This document shows positions 7,204 through 14,046 of a stretch of DNA of 14,827 nucleotides, one piece after another (position 1 is the first letter of the stretch; each line of letters starts with the position of its first letter). The position numbers were made by a program, and so were the translations under genes. The DNA is from an uncultured Clostridium sp. GTDB lineage: Bacteria; Bacillota; Clostridia; TANB77; CAG-508. The notes under the pieces are model-generated. The model did no database searches. It worked only from the letters and a program-made list of their open reading frames with translations, and was not told where the DNA came from. The stretch is taken from NCBI GenBank assembly GCA_900554635.1, contig USHY01000030.1, positions 1-14,827 of the forward strand. Reading direction: 5' to 3'.

Positions 7204-8913
7204 TTACATTTTTTCAGGCATTTCCATACCTAATAGTTTTACTCCTGTTTCAAGAACTGTACCTACCGCATATGTCAATGCTAATCGTGCATCTTGAATG
7301 GCCTTGTCTTCTGTTATAATTTTATGTTCATTATAAAATGTACTAAAACTTTGTGCTACATTTATTAAGTATCTTGCAATAATTGATGGTTCATTTTTTT
7401 CTGCAGCAACTTGTACTGTTTCATTAAAATTATATAGTAATTTTAATGTTTCTATCGCTTCTTTTTCTTGAAGTTTACCACAATTAATATTCTCCAAATT
7501 TGGCACATATCCTGCTTTTTCTAATAAACTTCTTGTTCTAACATATATGTATTGAATGTATGGTCCTGTTTCTCCTTGGAAGTTTAAGAGCATATCCCAA
7601 TCGAATATTTCATCTTTTATTCTGCTGTTTGATAAATCATTAAATATTATAGCTCCAACTCCAACTTTTCTTGCAACATCTTCTTTGTTTTCTAGCTTTG
7701 GATTTTTTTCATCAATGATTTTCTCCACCTTTTGAATAGCTTCTTTTAATATATCTTCTAGGAATACTGAATTTCCTTTTCTTGAGCCTATCTTTTCGCC
7801 TGTTTTATCAACCACAAGGCCAAAAGGTACATGCTCACATCTTGCAGCATATTCTGGATATCCCATTAATTCAAGGACTTTAAATACTTGTTTAAAATGT
7901 AATCTTTGTTCGTTTCCTACTACATATATTGCTTTGTCGAAATTGTATTTGTTTATTCTATCTTTTAGTGATGCTAAATCTCTTGTTGCATATATTGTTG
8001 TTCCTGCAGATGTAATAATTATACATGGTGGCATATCATATTCTGATAAATCTACAACTTGCGCACCTTCTGATTCTTTTAGCAAGCCTTTATTTCTTAA
8101 TTCTTCAACTACTGGTTCCATTTTATCATTATAATATGATTCTCCATTATATGAATCAAATTTTGAGTTTAACAAATTGTATGTTTTTTGGTAGTTTTCT
8201 AGGCTTATTTTTCTTATCCATTTCCAAGTTTCAACTTCTTTTTCTTCTCCATCTTCTAATCTTTTGAAGTATTCTCTCGCTTTTTCAGTAAGTTCTGGTT
8301 TTTCTTTTTCTTCTTGGCAAAATCTTACATAGATTTTTAATATGGCTTGAATTTCGCTTTTTGAGAAGTCATATTCATCTTTCCACATATCATATCCTGC
8401 CATTACTTTCCCAAATTGTAAACCCCAATCTCCTAAATAGTTTATTCCAACACTGTTGTAACCTAGGAAATTATATATTTTGTATAATGCTCCACCAATA
8501 ACTGTTGAACGCAAGTGTCCAATATGAAATGGTTTTGCTATGTTTGGTGCTGAATAATCTATCACAACATTTTTGCCTTGTCCAATATTGCTTGAACCAT
8601 ATTTTTCTTTTTTCTCTGCAATTTCATTTAATACATTTTGAGCTAAAGTTTCCTTATTTATATATATGTTTAAGTAGCCCCCAACAATTTCTATTTTCTC
8701 TACAATTTTTTCATCTACTTCAATATTATTTTTTATTTCTGTCGCTATCACAGGTGGAGCTTTTCTTAATGCTTTTGCAAGTTTGAAACAAGGGAAAGCA
8801 TAATCTCCTAAGTCGCTATTTGGTGGTATTTCTATATATGTTGCTAGTTCCTTTTCATCTAAATTTGTAACTTTTGCTATTGCTTTTGCTATTTTCTCTT
8901 TAAAATTAATCAT
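7204..8913 (-). CDS. argS: Arginyl-tRNA synthetase
   Basis: 569 residues, full length for a bacterial ArgRS; charges all tRNA-Arg isoacceptors. The N-terminal tRNA-elbow-binding domain (about 1-110) precedes the class I catalytic core with the HIGH motif in APNIAKPFHIGHLRS and a KMSKS counterpart GEKIGSRKGNSV. The C-terminal DALR anticodon-binding domain follows, with NFQGETGPYIQYIYVRTRS at the junction. ATG at 8913 has an AAGGAG site. It is downstream of the pfkA terminator and 12 nt upstream of upp. It is intact and has no in-frame CGG. The presence of ArgRS next to possible CGG recoding is probably coincidence, but its anticodon-binding residues would matter if CGG tRNA has been lost. Confidence 0.98.
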   Translation of the reverse strand: MINFKEKIAKAIAKVTNLDEKELATYIEIPPNSDLGDYAFPCFKLAKALRKAPPVIATEIKNNIEVDEKIVEKIEIVGGYLNIYINKETLAQNVLNEIAEKKEKYGSSNIGQGKNVVIDYSAPNIAKPFHIGHLRSTVIGGALYKIYNFLGYNSVGINYLGDWGLQFGKVMAGYDMWKDEYDFSKSEIQAILKIYVRFCQEEKEKPELTEKAREYFKRLEDGEEKEVETWKWIRKISLENYQKTYNLLNSKFDSYNGESYYNDKMEPVVEELRNKGLLKESEGAQVVDLSEYDMPPCIIITSAGTTIYATRDLASLKDRINKYNFDKAIYVVGNEQRLHFKQVFKVLELMGYPEYAARCEHVPFGLVVDKTGEKIGSRKGNSVFLEDILKEAIQKVEKIIDEKNPKLENKEDVARKVGVGAIIFNDLSNSRIKDEIFDWDMLLNFQGETGPYIQYIYVRTRSLLEKAGYVPNLENINCGKLQEKEAIETLKLLYNFNETVQVAAEKNEPSIIARYLINVAQSFSTFYNEHKIITEDKAIQDARLALTYAVGTVLETGVKLLGMEMPEKM

Positions 8914-8937
8914 TTCGTATTAATCTCCTTCCTTTTC

Positions 8938-8968
8938 AAAATAAACTGCCATAACAAGCAGTTTATTT
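8938..8968 (-). terminator. Hairpin terminator between pfkA and argS
   Basis: An 11-bp stem AAATAAACTGC/GCAGTTTATTT with an 8-nt loop, starting 3 nt past the pfkA stop. The T-run is short, so readthrough into argS is plausible, and no separate argS promoter is obvious. Confidence 0.65.
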
Positions 8969-8971
8969 TTA

Positions 8972-10108
8972 TTAATCACCTAAACATATTCCTAAATTTC
9001 TTGCTACTTTTATTAGGTCATCATCCATCTTTATTGTTTTAATGTTAGTGCTTTCTGTTCCGCCTGAACGAGCTCCAATTTCTTTGTTTTTGCCAACAAC
9101 TTCTTCTAAAGGAACATATCCTAGTTTTCCGCATTTTAATGTTACTAAAACATTAAATTTTCCCTCTAATGCAAGTTCCATTGCTTTATATCCATATTTT
9201 GTTGAAAGAACTCTATCAAATGCCGTTGGTGTTCCTCCTCTCTGAACATATCCAAGAGTTGTGTTTCTTGAAACCATTCCTGTTAAGTGTTCAATATCTT
9301 CTGCTAGTTTATCTCCAATTCCACCTAATCTAACATTATCTAAGCCTTTGCCATCATCTAAAGTTTTCTTTACAACCATTGTACCATCCTTTGGTTTTGC
9401 ACCTTCAGATACAACAACTATACTGAATTTTTTTCCTTCTTCTTTTCTTTGATTTACTTTTTGAATAACACTATTAATATCATAAGGGATCTCTGGAATA
9501 AGTGCAACATCAGCTCCACCAGCTATTGCAGACTCAAGTGCAATCCAACCTGCATAACGGCCCATTACTTCTAATACCATAACTCTATGGTGTGATTCTG
9601 CTGTTGAGTGTAATCTATCTAGTGCTTCTGTTGCAACAGATACAGCTGTGTTATATCCAAATGTAATTTCGCAATGTGCAACATCATTATCAATTGTTTT
9701 AGGAACACCAATAATATTCAATCCCTTGATTGAAAAATCTCTAGCTGATTTTTGAGTCCCATCTCCACCTAGTGTAAAAATGCAATCAAATCCAGCTTTT
9801 CTAACATTTTCAATACATATATCTGAAACATCCTTATATACAGTTTGTCCATTTTCCTCTACTTTTAAATTAAACAAATTAGTACTATTAGAAGCCCCAA
9901 TAATAGTTCCACCTCTATGTAATAGCCCAGAAGCACTACCATTAGAATCAAGCTTAATATAATTATTTTCATATAAGCCCTTATATCCTTCTATATACCC
10001 ATAGCACTCAACACCATTATGTTCTGCAGTCTTAACAATAGCCCTAATAACCGCATTTAATCCCGGGCAATCTCCACCATTTGTTATAATTGCAACTTTC
10101 TTAACCAT
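8972..10108 (-). CDS. pfkA: 6-phosphofructokinase, mixed-substrate group III type
   Basis: 378 residues from ATG at 10108. I preferred this start to an upstream GTG at 10117 because AGGAG is well spaced from it and VKKVAIITNGGDCPG is the family start. It phosphorylates fructose 6-phosphate to fructose 1,6-bisphosphate, the committed step of glycolysis. Motifs are GGDCPGLNAVIR, the phosphate-binding GGDGTQ, the catalytic PKTIDND (Asp base) and the substrate-binding MGRYAGW. The Gly in GGDG is typical of ATP users, while the Lys in PKTID (Gly in classical ATP-PFK) is seen in PPi-dependent and mixed group III enzymes, so the phosphoryl donor is uncertain and ATP is favoured. It has a near-consensus promoter and its own terminator. 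Confidence 0.95.
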   Translation of the reverse strand: MVKKVAIITNGGDCPGLNAVIRAIVKTAEHNGVECYGYIEGYKGLYENNYIKLDSNGSASGLLHRGGTIIGASNSTNLFNLKVEENGQTVYKDVSDICIENVRKAGFDCIFTLGGDGTQKSARDFSIKGLNIIGVPKTIDNDVAHCEITFGYNTAVSVATEALDRLHSTAESHHRVMVLEVMGRYAGWIALESAIAGGADVALIPEIPYDINSVIQKVNQRKEEGKKFSIVVVSEGAKPKDGTMVVKKTLDDGKGLDNVRLGGIGDKLAEDIEHLTGMVSRNTTLGYVQRGGTPTAFDRVLSTKYGYKAMELALEGKFNVLVTLKCGKLGYVPLEEVVGKNKEIGARSGGTESTNIKTIKMDDDLIKVARNLGICLGD

Positions 10109-10126
10109 TCTTATCACTCCTATTTA

Positions 10127-10213
10127 TCAAACACCTAATTTTTCTTGAATATTATATAATAAAGTTTGGGAGTTTTCAATAGATTTATTGTAAAAATATG
10201 GCATGATTGTCAT
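10127..10213 (-). CDS. Possible 28-residue ORF overlapping the pfkA promoter
   Basis: MTIMPYFYNKSIENSQTLLY then NIQEKLGV. It has an AAGGAG site, its ATG overlaps the stop of the preceding small ORF (ATGA), and it ends 18 nt before pfkA. An in-frame ATG ten codons upstream (10243) also exists. The pfkA -35 and -10 boxes lie inside it, so it may be chance, a remnant or a leader peptide. No homology is recognised. Confidence 0.22.
   Translation of the reverse strand: MTIMPYFYNKSIENSQTLLYNIQEKLGV
10151..10179 (-). promoter_or_regulatory. Strong SigA promoter of pfkA
   Basis: TTGAAA (10174-10179), a 17-bp spacer and a perfect TATAAT (10151-10156) on the minus strand, giving a short leader of about 36 nt. 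Confidence 0.8.
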
Positions 10214-10356
10214 TTTTTTCTCCTTGCGCAATCGCGCATCCATTGTTGTTTATTTGCTAACGATGAAACGAAGTATTGCTGTTCATCTAGTATAATTTTT
10301 GCATATTTTACATAACCAATAAAAGAAGTATATGTATCATTGGTTGAAAATAGCAA
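10210..10356 (-). CDS. Possible 48-residue ORF or gene remnant
   Basis: From a TTG at 10356 the frame gives a protein-like sequence ending in YFVSSLANKQQWMRDCARRKK-type basic residues, with stop TGA at 10210-10212. No ribosome binding site precedes the TTG, and its start lies in the T-run of the tRNA terminator, so a 5'-truncated remnant is as likely as a gene. A GC-rich inverted repeat TGCGC-AATC-GCGCA lies at 10225-10238. Apart from this and the next ORF, I see nothing else in 10109-10396. Confidence 0.2.
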   Translation of the reverse strand: MLFSTNDTYTSFIGYVKYAKIILDEQQYFVSSLANKQQWMRDCARRKK

Positions 10357-10390
10357 AAAAATACAGATTAGAAATTTGTTTTCTAACCTG
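10355..10390 (-). terminator. Terminator of the tRNA-Leu gene
   Basis: An 11-bp stem (10364-10374 with 10380-10390, one G-U pair), a 5-nt loop and a T7 run on the minus strand, starting 7 nt after the encoded CCA end. Confidence 0.85.
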
Positions 10391-10396
10391 ATATTT

Positions 10397-10484
10397 TGGT
10401 GCAGATGGCCGGAATCGAACCGGCACGGATTATTAGTCCGCAGGATTTTAAGTCCTGTGCGTCTGCCAGTTCCGCCACATCTGC
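10397..10484 (-). tRNA. tRNA-Leu, anticodon UAA
   Basis: The minus strand folds as a class II tRNA. The acceptor stem is GCAGATG/CATCTGC, followed by discriminator A and encoded CCA (10397-10399). The anticodon stem is CAGGA/TCCTG with loop CTTAAAA (anticodon TAA), there is a long variable arm, and the T-arm is GCCGGTTCGAATCCGGC. It reads UUA, by far the preferred leucine codon in these genes. It has a near-perfect promoter and its own terminator, so it is a single-tRNA unit. Confidence 0.97.
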
Positions 10485-10520
10485 AAGTGTTTAAACTGGC
10501 TTTGTCTTACGACATATAGA

Positions 10521-10550
10521 ATTATACTACTTTGTATTATTACTTGTCAA
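10521..10550 (-). promoter_or_regulatory. Consensus promoter of tRNA-Leu
   Basis: TTGACA (10545-10550), an 18-bp spacer and TATAAT (10521-10526), both perfect matches, as expected for a stable RNA gene. Confidence 0.9.
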
Positions 10551-10567
10551 TACTTTTTACAAAAAAT

Positions 10568-10597
10568 TTGATTTTTTTCGAATATTTTTCATAAAAT
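10568..10597 (+). promoter_or_regulatory. Probable promoter of the DUF378 gene
   Basis: TTGATT (10568-10573), an 18-bp spacer and TAAAAT (10592-10597) on the plus strand, divergent from the tRNA promoter. Moderate match in AT-rich DNA. Confidence 0.45.
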
Positions 10598-10626
10598 TCA
10601 CAATAATATTATTATGGAGGTAGTTT

Positions 10627-10821
10627 ATGAAAACATTATATTACATTGCACTTACACTTGTAATAATAGGTGCATTAAACTGGCTATTAATAGGACTTTT
10701 TAGTTTTGATTTAGTTGCTTCAATTTTTGGCGAAATGAGTGCTTTTAGTAGAGTTATTTATACATTAGTTGGCTTAAGTGGGCTTGTTTCAATTGGGTTA
10801 TATTCGAAAATTAAGGATTAA
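10627..10821 (+). CDS. DUF378 (YuzA-like) small membrane protein
   Basis: 64 residues and the only convincing plus-strand gene. It is almost wholly hydrophobic with two membrane segments (about residues 3-27 and 41-58) and the family signature IGALNWLLIGLF near the first. ATG at 10627 has GGAGG at ideal spacing. It is a single-gene unit between a divergent tRNA and a convergent acyltransferase operon, closed by the hairpin at 10825-10852. DUF378 proteins have no established function; the family assignment is firm. Confidence 0.93.
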   Translation: MKTLYYIALTLVIIGALNWLLIGLFSFDLVASIFGEMSAFSRVIYTLVGLSGLVSIGLYSKIKD

Positions 10822-10824
10822 ATT

Positions 10825-10852
10825 ATGGGTGAAAACTAACTCACCCATTTTT
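10825..10852 (+). terminator. Terminator of the DUF378 gene at a convergent junction
   Basis: An 8-bp stem ATGGGTGA/TCACCCAT, an 8-nt loop and T5 on the plus strand. Its end overlaps the stop codon of the convergent DHHW gene, and it may also slow transcription from that side. Confidence 0.85.
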
Positions 10853-11940
10853 ATTTTAATGCCATGCTGCTATTTATCACTAGTGTGCTATATAGAAATA
10901 GTATATCTGCGTTTTCGAAATCTACATATTCATTTAATATTTTAGGTGAAATGTATCTTGTATCTACTAGTGTTATTTTTGAGTACCCTTCTGTTAGTAA
11001 TGGTGCTAGACTTGAGGCGTAGGAGTCTCTGAAGATTATTAATGTTTTGTTTTCTTTGTTGTTTGAGTTACTTATCTCTATAAGTGGAGTTGCTCCTGAT
11101 AAGTATATATCATATTTGTCATATCCATTTAGTTTTTTAAAGTTATATATTTCTCCTTGCTCTTTAGTTTCGTAGTTGTAAACATTGGCATAACCTATTG
11201 TATTATTTATTAGTATTCTTATTTCATCTTCCTTTGTATTTATTGGTAGCTGCCCTGCATATACTCCTTTGAATGTTGTTATTTTTTGCTCGTTGTAGTT
11301 TTCGGAAATGTTAAAGTTCATGTTCTGAGCTATCGTTTTTGCCACATTCTGCAGTTTTTCTTGTTTCCAGTGTGAATCTGTATAGTAATAACTATCTAAT
11401 CCCAGGTCTTGGAATATGTCTATATATTGTAAATCTTTTAGGTTGTTTTGCATTATTTGCTTCATTTTATCGTAATCTAATTTTAGATGGTTATTGTCTG
11501 TATAGTAGTTTTTATCTGGTATTATTGAGTAATATATTTTGTTTGTTTCTTTTAGATAACTGTCTTTTATATAGTTTATCTTATTTGTTAAATTGGTAAC
11601 TGATTTTTCATCTAGTGGATAGATTTGTTCGACTAGGAAATCATTATATTTGTATATTTTATTTACATCTTGTTTCTTGAAAACATCTAGTTCTACTGAT
11701 GTTTTTAACTTTCTGAATGTTTCTCTTTGGTAAAAATTATCCATTGCATAGTTATCAAATTTAGTTGCAAAGTTTCCGGCTTATTAGTTCTTTTACTGTA
11801 AAGTTTGGCATAGTGGCTAATTTACGCCTTTCTGTTATTGAAATTTGCTCATCTTCTTTTATTATATTTAAGAACAACATTCCAAATATTATAGTAATAA
11901 ACGTAACTATTACAATGATATTCTTTAATTTATCGTTCAT
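10851..11940 (-). CDS. DHHW/AlgX-like acyltransferase partner protein, with a +1 shift at a CGG codon
   Basis: Read with one +1 shift, the protein has 362 residues. An N-terminal anchor (about residues 7-27) is followed by TERRKLATMPNFTVKELIS, then Gly55-NFATKFDNY, then DNFYQRETFRKL, the typical membrane-proximal segment of this family. The SGNH-like domain has TDSHW at about 187-191 (the DHHW position) and RDSY at about 304-307. Such proteins pass acyl groups from an MBOAT partner to extracellular glycans. The ATG at 11940 has AGGAG and lies 12 nt after the MBOAT stop, so it is translated from the same mRNA. In the zero frame, translation ends four codons after the CGG at 11776-11778. Skipping its C restores the frame exactly into the 297-codon remainder. 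No other defect is seen. Confidence 0.88.
11776..11778 (-). other. +1 frameshift site, in-frame CGG (DHHW gene)
   Basis: Codon 55. Context AGC CGG AAA CTT TGC AAC TAA in the zero frame. Skipping the C gives AGC GGA AAC TTT GCA ACT, that is SGNFAT, the family's conserved glycine ahead of the Asp/Gln-rich motif. Confidence 0.8.
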
Positions 11941-11952
11941 CTTTATTCTCCT

Positions 11953-13344
11953 TTAAAATCTAAAATACAAAAATGGGTTGTATGAGTTATCTACTAGATA
12001 TGCTGTAACTACTATCAGTAAAACTGCTATATATACTGGTTCTAGTAGATTTATGGCTCTTTTTATTTTAGGTTTTTGTTGTAGTTTTTGAATAAAGTTT
12101 TTTGGAATTGGTGTTGCTCCTATTATTCCAATTATTAAAATTATTGCATAACTTCTTAAGTTATAAATGGTAAATTTATTTATAAAGCCTGCTCCATTTG
12201 CACCAAATAATCCTGCAATATTAGTTAATGCCTCTCCCATATTATTTGCATTGAAGATTATAAAGCTTATCATTACAATAAATAATACATATATTCTTTT
12301 TATAAAATTAGGTGTTTTTTCTAAGTATTTTCCTAGGAAAAATTTTTCTATTAGTAGAATTACCCCAAACATTGCACCCCATATAACAAAGTTCCAACTT
12401 GCGCCATGCCAAATTCCTGTTAGTAGCCATACAACTGCTATATTTCTTATATGCTTTGCTTTTCCTACTCTATTTCCTCCGAGAGGAATATACACATAGT
12501 CTTTAAACCATGAACTTAGTGAAATATGCCATCTTCTCCAAAATTCTGTAATGCTTTTTGATATATATGGATAATTAAAGTTTTCTAAGAAATGGAAACC
12601 AAACATTCTGCCAAGTCCTATTGCCATGTCTGAGTATGCTGAAAAATCAAAATATATTTGAAGTGCATATGCTATGCCATATATCCAGTAAAATGCCACA
12701 CTTTTTTCTGTTCCATTTAGAAAAACTTTGCATAGTTCTCCAAGCATGTTTGCAATTAATACTTTTTTAGCTAAACCCGTTGTAAAACGTGTTACGCCAT
12801 AAGCAAAGTCTTCTTTAGTTTCTTTTCTATCATCTAATTCTTTTTCAATAGTTTCATATCTTACAATTGGTCCTGCAATTAACTGTGGGAAGAGAGTTAC
12901 ATATGTTGCAAGTTTAAGCAGGTTTTTTTGAACTTTTACTTTTCCTCTATATACATCAATTTCATAACTTAATATTTGAAAAGTGTAGAAAGATATTCCA
13001 ATAGGAATTGCAAGCCTTAAAAGCGGAAGGTTGGTATTAAATATCCCATTTACATTTTCCAAAATAAAATCTGTATATTTGAATATGCAAAATAAACCTA
13101 CGTGAATAAACACTCCAAGCATTAATATAGCTTTGCTTTTATGCTTGTCTATTAGGATGGCAGTGATGTAAGATATAAGTACTTCAGCAAGCATTAATAA
13201 AATGTATTTAGGCTCTCCATAAAAATAAAATATTAAAGATGCTATACATAAAATAGTGTTTTTCAATTTTTTTGGTACAATAAAATATGTAATTAATACT
13301 ATTGGTAAAAAATAGTATAAAAAGCTGATACTAGTAAAAAGCAT
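11953..13344 (-). CDS. MBOAT-family membrane O-acyltransferase (DltB/AlgI/PatA-like)
   Basis: 463 residues from ATG at 13344, chosen because GGAGGAGG lies just before it and MLFTSISFLYYFLP is the usual family start; an in-frame TTG 15 nt upstream overlaps that site and is rejected. It is a polytopic protein with about 10 membrane segments. Conserved features are FDFSAYSDMAIG (about 232-243), EFWRRWHISLSSWFKDY (267-283) and TGIWHGASWNF with the catalytic His near 313. It transfers an acyl group across the membrane to a surface polymer, with the downstream DHHW protein as partner. No D-alanine ligase or carrier genes (dltA, dltC) are nearby, so a polysaccharide O-acetyltransferase role fits better than teichoic acid alanylation. 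The target polymer is unknown. Confidence 0.94.
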   Translation of the reverse strand: MLFTSISFLYYFLPIVLITYFIVPKKLKNTILCIASLIFYFYGEPKYILLMLAEVLISYITAILIDKHKSKAILMLGVFIHVGLFCIFKYTDFILENVNGIFNTNLPLLRLAIPIGISFYTFQILSYEIDVYRGKVKVQKNLLKLATYVTLFPQLIAGPIVRYETIEKELDDRKETKEDFAYGVTRFTTGLAKKVLIANMLGELCKVFLNGTEKSVAFYWIYGIAYALQIYFDFSAYSDMAIGLGRMFGFHFLENFNYPYISKSITEFWRRWHISLSSWFKDYVYIPLGGNRVGKAKHIRNIAVVWLLTGIWHGASWNFVIWGAMFGVILLIEKFFLGKYLEKTPNFIKRIYVLFIVMISFIIFNANNMGEALTNIAGLFGANGAGFINKFTIYNLRSYAIILIIGIIGATPIPKNFIQKLQQKPKIKRAINLLEPVYIAVLLIVVTAYLVDNSYNPFLYFRF

Positions 13345-13363
13345 AGTTTCCTCCTCCAAAAGT

Positions 13364-13390
13364 AAAAGCTCCCAAGCTTTGGGAGCTTTT
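13364..13390 (-). terminator. Terminator between the DUF4358-like and MBOAT genes
   Basis: A 12-bp stem AAAAGCTCCCAA/TTGGGAGCTTTT with a 3-nt loop, starting 5 nt after the DUF4358-like stop. It ends only 19 nt before the MBOAT start codon, with no promoter visible in between, so MBOAT expression would depend on readthrough or attenuation here. Confidence 0.8.
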
Positions 13391-13394
13391 ATTG

Positions 13395-13979
13395 TTATTG
13401 AATAACTGTCATTTCTGGTGGTAATTCCACATCACCAAAGTCTTCTGTTCTTTCTAATTCTTTTCCTGTTTCGTTATTTGCATATTTCTTAAAATTCTCA
13501 TATACTGGTTTTGCCCACTCTTCATCTGACATTACTAGGAATATTATATTTCCACTATTTGTAGCATATACTTTTTCTGCAGAAACGCAAATCCATTTAT
13601 TTGTGTCTATGTTATCCAACATTTCTTTTTTTATTGTTTCAATATCTGCTCCATCTTTTACCTTTACAGCTACTGCTGAGTAGGCTTGGGCATTCATCAA
13701 TGGTTCTGATACTACTACTGCTTCTATATCTTTATTTGATTTTAACCCTGTATATGTTGTAACAAGATTTGCATCATTTATATCAATTTCATTAGTTTCA
13801 AGTGATGGTAAAGTGTTTCCTAAGTCACTATAAATCTTTTCAAACATTGCTTTCATTTCAGCTGTTGTTTCTAACTTTAAGCCTTTTGATTTTTTACTTT
13901 GCATTCCAAATACAAAACCTACTATTATTCCAACAACTACAATTACTCCTATAATTATATAAATTAAATTCTTTTTCAT
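13395..13979 (-). CDS. DUF4358-like membrane-anchored protein
   Basis: 194 residues from ATG at 13979, chosen over an upstream ATG at 14018 because AAGGAGG is ideally placed and MKKNLIYIIIGVIVV is a normal anchor start. One membrane segment (about residues 4-26) is followed by an extracellular domain. The pattern VVVSEPLMNAQAYSAVAVKV, then IKKEMLDNIDTNKWICV and NSGNIIFLVMSD, resembles DUF4358 proteins. As I know that family, it often accompanies MBOAT and DHHW genes in Clostridia, which fits this place. It may be a lipoprotein-like accessory of the acylation machinery, but the function is not established. A promoter with flanking inverted repeats lies upstream and a terminator directly downstream. 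Confidence 0.75.
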   Translation of the reverse strand: MKKNLIYIIIGVIVVVGIIVGFVFGMQSKKSKGLKLETTAEMKAMFEKIYSDLGNTLPSLETNEIDINDANLVTTYTGLKSNKDIEAVVVSEPLMNAQAYSAVAVKVKDGADIETIKKEMLDNIDTNKWICVSAEKVYATNSGNIIFLVMSDEEWAKPVYENFKKYANNETGKELERTEDFGDVELPPEMTVIQ

Positions 13980-14002
13980 AAATATCCTCCTTTTTAGTTT
14001 AT

Positions 14003-14037
14003 GCATGTATAATATCATAACTTGTTAAAACATGCAA
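14003..14037 (-). promoter_or_regulatory. Promoter of the DUF4358-like gene with possible operator
   Basis: On the minus strand TTGCAT (14032-14037), a 17-bp spacer and TATTAT (14009-14014). Inverted hexamers GCATGT (14003-14008) and ACATGC (14030-14035) flank the -10 and overlap the -35, an arrangement suited to a dimeric repressor. Confidence 0.4.
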
Positions 14038-14046
14038 TACATATAT

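Noticed and set aside
13345..13359. MBOAT start at the upstream TTG (13359)
   Set aside because: That codon overlaps the ribosome binding site; ATG at 13344 has ideal spacing and the conserved MLF start.
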